Positions 12,429-22,700 of a stretch of DNA of 64,000 nt are shown in pieces. This DNA is from Pseudopithomyces maydicus (Eukaryota; Ascomycota; Dothideomycetes; Pleosporales; Didymosphaeriaceae): the NCBI GenBank assembly GCA_026873275.1, contig JANTUC010000001.1, positions 2,232,001-2,296,000 of the forward strand, read 5' to 3'. The position numbers and the translations under genes are program-made. The notes under the pieces are model-generated. The model made no database searches and had not been told where the DNA came from. It saw only the letters and a list, made by a program, of their open reading frames with translations. Position 1 is the first letter of the stretch. Every line of letters starts with the position of its first letter.

Positions 12429-13358
12429 ACATGCGATTAGGAGCAGCTTGGTCGAACATAGTCTACCTATCACGAGTGAACAGCGCTTAAGTTGGTGAAT
12501 AGGTGCTGGTTGAACGTCTCCGCGTCTCGCTAATGAATCATCGCCATACCGGGAGCGCTTTTCCACCCCATCGGTTTCCCCACCTCCACACTGTTCACGA
12601 CGGCACCTAACCACGACCAGTCTGGTTTCTTCGCAGCCAAGAGGAAGAACGGGGCGCGAGTCATCGGATGGTAGAGGTCGAACTTTCAAGCATGCACGCT
12701 TACATTTCTTGCCTCGAAGTAATATCTGTCCGTTGCGGCAGCACTGTTGTAGCGAATAATGCTGATTGCTCAGTCTTGTTCTCGCCTTCCTATACTGGCC
12801 AAGGTCTTGCACCTTTCTCCATTCCGGTTTCGATCTGCACCGGTAGAAGCACTACGCCGCAGTCGCGTAACAATTGGGAGGGGTTTTCGTACAATTTCGA
12901 GTGCCTGCATGTAAACCTTGGAATCTGCGGCATCAGCCGGCATACAAACCTGTAGCATGGTTCTCAGATCCAATACAACAGCACTTGCATGCATGAATCG
13001 GCCCGTATAAGAAACGAATAAAAACCTCGCCTTGCTAGATAGTCGTCATGTGTGGTGTTCTGCGGCCCAAATAGTCTACGCGCTATGAGATGGGACCGTC
13101 CGACTCGTCATCGTTTAGCGTTGCCGCCTCCACGTTGCTTCCTATATGCCGGGCCTGGGCGCGGGCACCTCGGAAAACGGTTTAACATGCTGCGTATGCG
13201 ATACCGCTATAGCGGTTCTATAATTGATCGTCACCGTCGACGGTAAAGATCGCCAGACCTTGCGCCATTAAGTAGACTACTTCCCATCCACCGCACACAT
13301 TGCTCGTGCCTTGAGATACGTTGGGGACTACTCTTTACAATTCAGACGAAAAATCATC
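12429..13358 (+). other. Intergenic region before the MFS gene
   Basis: About 0.9 kb between two same-strand genes. A short palindromic patch, CGCTATAGCGG, occurs near 13204, and CACCGTCGACGGT lies near 13231. The open frames are short and lack any recognisable feature. It should hold the 3' end of the upstream transcript and the promoter of the transporter. Confidence 0.5.
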
Positions 13359-15245
13359 ATGGTTCTGTCGGATGGGAAAGGAGAGAAGGGAGATGTATGT
13401 GCCATCGAAAGGGTGCCAGAGCCCACGAGCGACGCTGAAACATCGACACCTTCGTCGAATGGGGATAAAGAAGATCGCCCACATGTTACATTCAAGACGA
13501 AGATGGCCATATTTGTACGCCCTCGCTCATCCTACGTTGATATCAACACCCAAACGCTGACAACGACATACAGTCGCTCATCATGATGTACGAGTCTTAT
13601 CTATTCACCCTCATCATGCCAGCAGCGATCCTCGCCTACATCAACGCCGACCTGGGCCCAGACCCCAAGTACCCCTGGATAACCGTCTGCTGGAATCTCG
13701 GTGCCGCCATCATAGTAACAGTCGGCGGGCGACTCGCTGACATATTCGGACGTCGTTGGTTCCTGCTCACAGGCGCCATCTCAGCCGCCGTCGGCGCCCT
13801 CGTCGGTGCAACGGGGCAATCTATCAACCAAATGATCGTCGCAGGTGTGCTCTTCGGCTTTGGCGGGGGCTTTCAGGAGATGTGCTTCGCGTGTGCGCAA
13901 GAGCTCGTGCCGAATAGATATCGATTCTATACTCTCGGTATCATGATTTTTGCGAATCATGTGAGTAGCTTCGGGCCGCTGATTGCGTATGCGTTCGTGG
14001 CGTATACTCAGATTGGGTGGAGGGCGTGTTACTGGTTTTGCTTTGCATGGGAGGTGGCTACTGCGGTAATGCTGTGGGTTTTCTATCGGCCACCTAGCTT
14101 CGGGACAAAACATGAGGATGATGGGAAAGGCAAGTGGGAGCTGGTCAAAGAGTTGGATCACGTGGGTCTATGGTTGTTTACTGCAGGGTGTCTCTTGCTT
14201 CTGATAGGATTGAATTGGGTATGTAGATCCTCCTTTCCTTTACTGATCAGTTTTGAGTGGTATGTACTACGTGGCATGCTGACCGTCTCCGTAGGGAGGT
14301 GTAACGTATCCTTGGTCCAGCGCCCACGTTCTTGCACCCATTGTAGTTGCACTTGCGTGTTTTATTGCGCTTGCCTTTTGGGAAGTGTATGCTTCCCTCA
14401 AGTACCCTATTCTTCCGCCCAAGCTTTTTAGGAAATGGCGCGATTTCACGGCTCTTCTTGTCGTGTGTTTCGTCGCAGGCATGCTGTACTACTCGATGAA
14501 CGTCCTCTGGCCGCGACAATCCACGCTCCTCTTCCTCAACTCAAACGACACAATCATCCGAGGTGTTTACGCCAATATGGTTTCTTTTGGAACCATCATC
14601 GCTGCTTGGTATTGCGTCAGCTTGATGCCTCGGCTCGGTCATGAGAGGTGGCAGCTTGTCGCTTTTCTAACTCTCCAGACTGCGCTAATCGGGTCAATGG
14701 CGAGCATCGGAATCAATGACAAAGCCCAAGCAATCGCTACGGTTGTCATTGTTGCGGCTTGCAATTTGCCTCCCAGCCCGCTCAGTTTCGGTATGGTCAG
14801 TCTCGGCCTCGACGACCAAAACGACATCGGTGTAGCAGTTGGGCTTGTATCGACATTCCGCCTTATTGGCGGTGCAGTGGCTACTAGTATCTATGTGTCG
14901 ATCTATACGTCACGGTACGCCTCCAACATCGGTCCAACTCTGGAACGCATGGTCCACAACACTGGCTATTCGGGATCGTTCTCTACTTTACTGGCTGCCA
15001 CAAAACTAAATACGCCGGCAGCGTATGAGAAAGTACCGGGTATTAACCGAGAGATCACACAAGCAGCAATGTTGGCGGTCAAAACATCGTATGTTGGAGC
15101 ATTCAAGGTAGTGTATTTGGTGGCCATCGCTTTTGGGGCTTGTGCGATTGCCAGCGCACTGAGCACAAGGAGTGTAAAGAAAAGCAGAAAAGACAATTCC
15201 CAAGCGGTGCATTTAGAGACCGAAAGAGATGTTGGGAGGGTGTAA
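13359..15245 (+). CDS. MFS transporter, TRI12-type (fungal efflux pump family)
   Basis: A 583-residue major facilitator of the fungal TRI12/siderophore-efflux type with about 14 predicted membrane helices, expected in the plasma membrane. Three exons join in phase 0: 13359-13514, 13574-14218 and 14295-15245, the introns having GTACGC and GTATGT donors. The N-terminal 50 residues are hydrophilic. Helix 2-3 carries the MFS loop motif GGRLADIFGRRWF, preceded by the family stretch ADLGPDPKYPWITVCWNLG. FGGGFQEMCFACAQELVPNR matches motif C territory. The C-terminal half has GVYANMVSFGTIIAAW and LVSTFRLIGGAVATSIYVSI. Relatives export trichothecenes or siderophores, but no toxin or siderophore biosynthesis gene lies nearby, so the substrate is unknown. 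No frame break. Confidence 0.9.
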
Positions 15246-15459
15246 GGGATGGGAAAGAGGGCATCCTGCGAAAGGAAATGTTTTCGCAAAGAACAATTGA
15301 TAGTAGTATAGGAGCTGAACGGTAACTCGTGGCTCCAAATCCCAATAATATCATCCTCATAGCTTTAATTTCAACCGCACTTTCTTCGAAATCCGAAGAT
15401 ACTCATCTTGTAGCCCATCTTCTACCAAGCTAGATGCGAGAGTCCAACAGTAGAACATT

Positions 15460-16260
15460 CTATAGTTTCTTCTTAGTAACAGGTACGATGCCCTTCTGCT
15501 TGCTCAAAATGCGGTCCAGACGGGCGTAGCAATCGACTGCCATGAATACACCTGCATCATCAGCGCTTGCGAACTTCATAAGTTCTATGCAGATATACTC
15601 ACCAACAGCCAGATACGCTCCGTACATCCCCCCAAGTCCCTGCACGCCACGTTGAACAGGCGTTAGCTCCTCCCAGCTCAACATCTCGGCTAAACAAGTC
15701 AAAGTCGTAAGGCTGGTTTCCAAAGCGAAAACAAGGAGCGCAAGAGGAATCCTTGGGTCATTCCTGATCAAGGCTGGAACGGCCCAAATGCTCAGAGGTA
15801 GGTGATAGACTAGCTCGAGTAGAGTGAATGTGGAGAACCATGATCTATGCTTATTAGTTCCGAAGAAAAAAAAACAATTGCAGTGGCTATGAGAACTCAC
15901 GGGGCATTGTAGAAGTATCTATCGCCATACGTCGCTACATACCAGGTGCGGATGTCGATCATCCACGTGGGCTTGATAGCAGCAGGGTAAAAAGACGTCA
16001 GGTCAAAGGCTTAATTTCTCATCAGTATTTATTCAGCTAGACAGAAGCCTCGGCTTGTGATGAAGGCCAGAGCGCAGTTGGCACAGTCTCTCCGATAAGG
16101 ATGGTGCCCCTTTACAGGCCTGAAATGCGCACTCACCAAGCATGACCGGTATATGTGTCAGGAAAAAGACCAAGTAGACTAAGTCTCTTTTGCGACCCCA
16201 TATGCTGCTGTTGTTCGCCATCTTGTTACGCCGAGTTGTCCGTGATGGTGTGGGAGCCAA
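15460..16260 (-). CDS. EXPERA-domain membrane protein (TMEM97/Ema19-like)
   Basis: A small four-helix membrane protein of the EXPERA group, which contains emopamil-binding protein, TMEM97/sigma-2 receptor and fungal Ema19-like proteins. These sit in the ER and affect sterol handling or mitochondrial protein targeting. Exons are 16260-16137, 16009-15901 and 15844-15460, giving 205 residues from the first Met, or 192 from the Met at 16221, which directly precedes the WGRKRDLVYLVFFLTHIPVM helix. Key features are DLVYLVFFLTHIP, a Pro-rich loop FYPAAIKPTW, DPRIPLALLVF and the last helix with GVQGLGGMYGAYLAVGEY. The C-terminus ends in KKKL, an arrangement resembling a dilysine ER-retrieval signal. 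It is convergent with the MFS gene 214 bp away. Confidence 0.8.
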
Positions 16261-16635
16261 GATGCAGAGCGAGTTTGATTATTCGTGTTGGTTGGTGACG
16301 CTAGACCAAACGTGGGTTCCTTTACCTCGGTTTGATGCGTTGGTGGGCCACGCTTTACGATGTCCAAGCTTGTAGACCTTGCAACGACACACGGTACGAC
16401 TGAAAAAACCCGAACTGGTAAATAGTATGCAATTGGTTTTCGAATGATGGCTCTAATCGTTTGATTCCCTAGTTACCAGGTGCTAAGCTGTTGATAATTC
16501 GCACCTCTGTCTTACTGTGTTGCGAGGTGGGTTGCTGGATAAGGCCCCCTATATAGGAGAACACGTGCGAAACGACACACCTGCATACAGCCTTGCCATC
16601 TGTTGGGCATTCGCGACTCGGTGTGAAGAAATTCA
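16261..16635. promoter_or_regulatory. Divergent promoter region with CCAGGTGCTA element
   Basis: A 375-bp region between the EXPERA-domain gene (minus) and the F-box gene (plus). The exact 10-mer CCAGGTGCTA is at 16476-16485, 151 bp before the F-box start; the same 10-mer occurs upstream of two other genes in the window. CCCCCTATATAGG at 16545-16557 supplies a TATA-like element about 80 bp before the F-box start. Transcription start sites cannot be read directly. Confidence 0.5.
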
Positions 16636-18377
16636 ATGGCGTCTTTAGCGGCTCTGCCGGTCGAGCTTGTCACCAAAATCGTCTCGCACGCTGTCTCCAA
16701 ACGAGACATTGCAGCGCTCCGGCTCACAAATCGAACTCTCAACCAGATAGCCACACCGTTCTATTTCAGCACTGTCCCTCTATATCCAGAATGGGACGAA
16801 GAAGAAACCCCTGACCCACCTTTCCCAAATCAGATTGAGTATGAAGCGCGTTACCTGAACAATATACTCGATGATGAAAAACTGAAGAGGTTGGTCAAGA
16901 AGATCGAAATCTTTACATGTAACCCGGACTGTGTGAGTTCTCTGTAACCAGTAAAAGCTTATACGGCGACTTCTGACACATACGAAGGACCACCATCCTC
17001 ACTGGGTGCATTACGCAGGTGATCTGCACCTGTATGGCGGTTTCATGCCTGCGCCCGACATGTCTGACGGTTGGACGGAAGTCTACAATCGTATACCCGA
17101 ATTTCCAAAGTTGAACAGCGTATCTTTGATATTCGATAGACATGCTGGGGATGCTGAGACAAATAGGAACGAGGAGGAACTGCAAGGGCCTGGCACGCGC
17201 GCCGAATGGGTGCGAAAATTACTGCGGTTGTTTCGCAACAATAGCATTCAAAACTTATCCATTAGACACATGCAACTTGATAAATGGATTAGGCAGGAAT
17301 TTGATACCGAACAAATGGTTGAAGATTTGGCTACCGACTTGGCACTCAAGGATGCTGTTCTTGCAGGTCTGGAAGCATTGAGAATGAACGTGGTGCATTT
17401 GCAACCGCATGGAGAAAGTGGTACAGTTTATAAGGTAAGTATATGTAGCGTGTCTTTTCTAAACATTTCGCCGGAAACAAATTTCAAAGGGCTACCTTTG
17501 TTGTATCAGCACGTCTTCTTGCCGCTTAGCTAATCTCATCCAGGTCACCGATTGCCACAACGAGTGGGCAGAATTTCCTTCAACCTGGCTTGTACCAGCA
17601 GTGAATCTACGCCATCTCACTCTTTACTCTGACATCCGGGTGGGGTGGTACCCAAAGCTTGATTTGCGATCCGTACATTTTGCTCAATTAGAAACGTTGG
17701 CTTTGGGCCAATTCGTTTTCAGCAACGACCTCCCATTTGAATGGATAATGAAACATTCAGAAACTCTGCAAGAGCTGTATTTGGACCACTGTTCCATCTT
17801 GTATCAGTCTGGTGCCGGTTACCTTCAGCACGAATGGCTTGACGAAGAAGGCTATCAAATTGCCGAACCTATTACACCAAGGTACTCTCATCTACGGGAC
17901 CAACCAAGCGATCAAAAACTCTCATTTGGGACCTACACAAAACGATGGCACGAGATTTTCAACCACTTTTCGACTACTCTTATACGGCTACACACGTTCC
18001 GGTTTGGTTCTTCTGTCCAGTGGAAGTTTGATGTGGTGAACAGATACGATGACGGTTCGCCCGGCATGCCCGTGATGCCTTGGGAGGGAGAAAAGGATCT
18101 CGAAAATGAAATTTTCCCGGAGCGATATTTGATCTGGGATGATTTCGACACGGAGTATTCCACTAAATGGTCGGAGGGTCGAGAGTACGCGACGAAAGAT
18201 CCCAAGAAATGGGACGAAAGGGATTACAAGCGTTTTGAAGATTATCCAGAATGTACTGATGAGGACTTGAGTGCGCTACGAGAGTTCGTTAAGAAGCTTG
18301 GAATGTCTAACGGGGACAATATACGCGTGTCTGAGGCGAAACGCAAATCATATTTGTATGACACAGACGAGGAGTGA
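16636..18377 (+). CDS. F-box domain protein
   Basis: A 525-residue F-box protein, likely an SCF ubiquitin-ligase substrate adaptor. Exons are 16636-16932, 16988-17434 and 17544-18377. The first intron has a GTGAGT donor and ends at the AG of ACATACGAAG, which restores frame through DCDHHPHW. The F-box is at the very N-terminus: LAALPVELVTKIVSHAVSK followed by RDIAALRLTNRTLNQIATPF. The middle and C-terminal parts contain irregular leucine-rich stretches (LRHLTLYSDI, LETLALGQFVF, ETLQELYLDHC) typical of the fungal F-box/LRR-like group. The last 100 residues are strongly acidic and Tyr-rich. The target is unknown. The two 5' exons and the final exon show no frame fault. Confidence 0.85.
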
Positions 18378-18896
18378 ACAGTATGGTCAACCTTCTACTA
18401 CATCAATGCATGGAATCTTGAATTTGAGACTGGTACCAAAAAGCACAAAGTTTCATCCACTTCAATGAACTCTTTGAGAACGAAACAAACGTTCGATATC
18501 ATAGTCGAGCGCGGATAGTGGCAGAGTGGTAGTTGCACACTCTGGCCAGCTCGACTGCATCGGGTTGACCATGGCATACAGCTGTATATATTATCGAAAA
18601 TGGAACTCCTATCGGTTTCAATGTTCTCGAAATACTTTAGTTACTAAAAAATCATGACTGCGAGATGCCCGGTACTACAAGTACATGCCGAGCTTGGATG
18701 GTGGTGACACGCGCACACACCTCACACTATCACTGCCATATGACTCACCACATATATACCTTCGCGATCACTCTCTATCAAGACACCTTCACCAAGCTCT
18801 ATATCGAAAATCTCCCTATTTTAATACATTGTTACCTCTCCGATCAATCGCATTGATCAAGACCAATCTCTCAATCCCGTCATTTCCTCAAACGAG
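18378..18896 (+). other. Intergenic region with nested hairpin and TATA element
   Basis: About 0.5 kb between the F-box gene and a small secreted protein gene. A nested inverted repeat occupies 18503-18556 (listed separately), near the expected 3' end of the F-box transcript. TATATA at 18753-18758, about 140 bp before the next start codon, is a plausible promoter element for the secreted protein. Confidence 0.55.
18503..18556. repeat. Nested inverted repeat (two-stem hairpin)
   Basis: The outer arms AGTCGAGC (18503-18510) and GCTCGACT (18549-18556) pair over 8 bp. Inside them, CAGAGTG (18522-18528) pairs with CACTCTG (18538-18544), leaving a 9-nt loop. The region GCGGATAGTGGCAGAGTGGT resembles a tRNA D-arm, but no anticodon arm or T arm follows, so it is not a functional tRNA. 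Confidence 0.75.
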
Positions 18897-19379
18897 ATGC
18901 ACGGCTTCGTTCAATCGAGCATTCTGGCAGCCTTTTACTTTTTGCACACACTGTGCGCCCCTGCATATCCGAATCACGCCCGTCGGGGAGTCGCAGGCGC
19001 ATTTTACGCCTGTCCAGAGCCAGGCTGGAAAGAATCGCAGAAATTTCAATGTCAATGGATAAATCCGCCAGAATCTCAATGCGTCAGGATGTCCACTTTT
19101 CCAGATAACTTTACCTTTGGGTCTCTGGGCCCAGACAGCGGCGGGACATGTTTCTTGTACAATACAACCGATTGTCCCGAAAATATCTGGAAAACCCCTT
19201 TCCGTCCTCTAGAATTTCCTGGACGTACGGATGTATCGCAATGGGGCATCAAGAGCATTTATTGCTCTAAGTGCAATTCAAGCATCTGCGACCAGGATTT
19301 CGAACCACCAATGAAAAAAGTGGCTGCGAGCAATGCGTCAGCGTTTCACATGGGCTTGAGAAGAGACAGACGTCATTGA
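18897..19379 (+). CDS. Small secreted cysteine-rich protein, unknown function
   Basis: A 160-residue single-exon protein that I cannot assign to a family. The first 24 or so residues, MHGFVQSSILAAFYFLHTLC and the following APAYP, form a signal peptide. The mature part has eight cysteines beyond the signal: one in the YACPEPGW segment, then in FQCQW, SQCVRM, GTCFLY and TDCPEN, and three close together in IYCSKCNSSIC. An even number suggests four disulphide bonds. Two Asn-x-Ser/Thr sites (NFT, NTT) could be glycosylated. Size, signal peptide and Cys count fit a secreted effector or cell-wall protein. The ATG at 18897 is the first in the frame, about 140 bp after a TATATA element. The C-terminal 25 residues (LRRDRRH end) are basic and contain no cysteine. 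Confidence 0.7.
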   Translation: MHGFVQSSILAAFYFLHTLCAPAYPNHARRGVAGAFYACPEPGWKESQKFQCQWINPPESQCVRMSTFPDNFTFGSLGPDSGGTCFLYNTTDCPENIWKTPFRPLEFPGRTDVSQWGIKSIYCSKCNSSICDQDFEPPMKKVAASNASAFHMGLRRDRRH

Positions 19380-19769
19380 AATATGATTGAACTGTTGGCG
19401 GCTGAATTTGCAGACACGGAAAGCGGATGACTCATTAGACCAATCCCAAGTCGATGAACATGTCATTATTTGCCTCAGAATAGACGTGCAATTGTGAGAA
19501 GAGGCGAAGCACCGCTTGTTTGCTTCGTTGTTGACTTTGACCTGTATGACATTGCGATGTTGTCCGTCGCGAAAGATAAAAGTAGCATTCTGATTTACCA
19601 CTCGTCTACCCTGCACTTTCACAACGATGATACGATTCACACATCCCTATCACGATTATAACCGTTCGAAACCCAATTGAGCTGAGAAACCTAGATACTT
19701 ATGATACATATAAATCCGCGCTTCACACAATAATTATCGGAAAGCCAAACGCCAACACTATCTGCCGTA
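19380..19769. other. Intergenic region between convergent genes
   Basis: About 0.4 kb between the stop codons of the secreted protein (plus) and the large mitochondrial-type protein (minus). No coding frame with family features, and no repeat or RNA gene seen. Confidence 0.5.
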
Positions 19770-22700
19770 TTAGAGAGGTACCTTGGCCACCTCAGCCAGC
19801 ACACCGACAACATAGCAGAAAGCCCCGGCCCATATTGCAGTCTTGACCACACCTCCAAAACCAACTCTTCCCTTCCTCTTCTTTCCGGCTTTCTCATACC
19901 GCTTAGATACTTCCATGTTTTCTCTTACCACATTATACTCTTGCGCCTGCCGCCGTCTCTCTTGGAAATCTAACTCCCGCTCTAGATCCGATCCCACGCC
20001 CTCAAATCCAGTCGGACTAAGGGTCGTAGTGCCGTCTACAGGATTGATACCTTTCCACCCGTCGCCTTCTTCCATGTCCAACGAGCGCTCGTACAACTTC
20101 TGACCAAGTGTGGTTGTCACATTCTTTGCAGCTGTTGGGGAAGATGGGGAAGCCGTTCGGACAGTAAGAACGTCTGGCTTTGTAGCAATGACGTGGAACG
20201 AGTCTGGTAGGTGATCGATGAATTTTGCAGGATACGAGAGTGTGGCAAGCGCCTCGTGTAGCGGGATAGGCGTAATTGTTGGATTGGGCTGCGGGACTTG
20301 AGATGTGGTGATGGAGAGCTTGTCCATTTCTGCATTGTAGATAAGTGTTTTGTAGGATATGGGAACGTATGAATCAGTTGAGGGTTCATAAGCTAGCTCG
20401 TATCCGTCCGTAGTTTCAGATGTTGATGCAACACTGTGACTCGTGTGCTGGCCCCTAGAGGATTCTTCTGCCTTGGCTTCTATCGCCACCACTTCTGGTT
20501 GTAGGTCATTTTCGGGAGGCAAATTCGCTCTCTCTTTCACTGTGTCAAGCGGTTGCACGTTCTCTACGATAAAAGGTGTTTCCTCTGCTTCAGGGGCTTG
20601 GGTAATGACAAGAGATGAAACATTGTCTTCTTTAAGCATCTGGATTGGCGTAGGTCTCTTAGGTTCTTTCGGTCCAGGCTCTTCCATGGGCTCTGCAATC
20701 AACGGTTCGTGCATTCTTTCTGGTTGGACTTGCCGGTGATCCACAGTGATGGATCCGTAAACATCCTCGTAGGCTTTCTTGACTTCCCTGACTAGCTCTC
20801 TATCACCTCTCTCCTTCTTAGCTGCAGAGATTATACCTTCTCTTTCCGCATCAACATTTTTACCCAGACTATCCAACTGCAAGGTGAATGGTCTGAACAA
20901 GCTGTGTGCCAGTGGATTCGGCCCATCGAAAGACTTCCTGATGAATGGCCTTGGTGGGTGCTTGTATCCGTCATCGGATAGACCATGCATTGCAGTCTTT
21001 AGCTGGTCAACCTCGTCTTCTAATTTCTTGTTCACAACAGCATTATTAATGACTTTCTCTACTGCACTGTCTTTGGGGTTTACAGCCACTGAAGCGTCAA
21101 CTCTAATAGGATCTTCGGAGATGACTGACGATTCCTCGACCTTTGCTGGAATGGTTCCTTCGACTGTCGGGTTTATACCAAGATTCTGCATGGCCCTTGA
21201 CACCAGCCTAGAAAGTGCAAGTTGTGTGTCCTGCAACGTTAAAAGTCTGTGTAAGAGCTCCCTAAAGACAAGCCCATCGCTTCCGGTAGCAACCTCAATT
21301 CGTCCTTGCAGACCAAATATTGCCATGCGGGTAAGTTTTGCGTTCTTACGAAGGACTTCAAGAGCGAATCGAAGGCGTTTCTCGTGCAGATATGTGGGTT
21401 TCGGCGTGCTCTGCATACTGTCAACTAGTTCGCATGCCTCTCTGTACTGTTTGTCCGTATCCAAAAGCGCCTGTCTAAGCTTTCCGACTCGCAAATGGGC
21501 CGCTTCTTTTGAAGCATTTGTATTTGAAGCATCTTTCAGAGCTGAAGGCAAATCCCGATAAAGTCTGACTGCTCCGGCAGAAGCCCTGATTTCATCCCTG
21601 TTCAAGCGTTCTACCAGGTTCTTGGTGGCAGGAACGTCTTCGATCAGTTCATCTTTGATAAGCGCGAATGCGCGACGACCTTTGACGACACCAGCACCTA
21701 TGCCCTTGAAAAACTCATCGTCCGCCCCGGATAGCTGACCTGCAACAAGCTGTACAGGATCTTGCCAGAAATGTTGCGCGAGTACATTCCCTCCAGTATG
21801 AAGCCATCGCGACATAAAGTCTAGACTTGTTTCAAGTACAGAAACAGGCTTCGTAATTTGCTGCTGTGCGTGATCGACGGTGGGAGGTTCGACTTGGACT
21901 GATTCTGTGCGCTGCTTTTGTGCCATTTCACTTGATTTCCTCCTCACATACTGACCATTAACGACTTGCGCTTCCAGCATCGGATGCAATTCTGGAGTGT
22001 CCTTCTGATACTCTTCCTCCAGCCTTTCTCTGATTGCTGATTTGTCATCGTATTTTCTTCTTGTGCGTCCCATCGAGGCACGAATATTGTCTGCAGTAAG
22101 GAAATCTATGTCTTCCCTCGGTAGCCGCTCAAGGATATCGGAGGTGGATCTGCGGGGAACAGTGGGAGGTTCGGTCTTAGTTTGTCTAAAACCAAGACTC
22201 GGATCGTTGACATCCTGAACAATTGGGTGGTCAAGCATGACATCGTCCGGCACATTGTCTGCTTTCTTTGAGCGACTTGGCATCCGGCCATCTACATTGG
22301 ACACTGTCTGATGATTTTTGGTGTCTATTATATCACCAGAAACCTCTTTTATCGTTCCCGTATTTTCCTCCATATTATTGGGAAAGTCATGTACCTCTTT
22401 CATGCCCACCCGAGAATCCGATGGACCATTGAAGTCAATGACGACTTTGCCCGACCTTGGTTCTGCTGGTGGGTGCTTTTGCGCAGCAGACCTTATATTC
22501 TCCTTGATCTTAGGATCTTTGTCACTACTGAATCTGACCTTCGAACGAGGCTCCATCACGTCTTCTTGCGCATGACGAGCCTTGTCTTTAGCACTCACAT
22601 CGATGACATTGACGTTTGTTTTTCTCCTCTGATTCAAGGAAGAATCCGGTGCAACTCTTCGGTCTAATGTAGTCTGCCGCCAGTCAAAGTTAGGAAGCGA

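Noticed and set aside
13359..15245. TRI12-type transporter as part of a toxin cluster
   Set aside because: No terpene synthase, polyketide synthase, peptide synthetase or P450 lies near it; the flanking genes are unrelated.
18511..18560. A tRNA gene
   Set aside because: Only a D-arm-like stretch is present; there is no anticodon arm, T arm or acceptor pairing.
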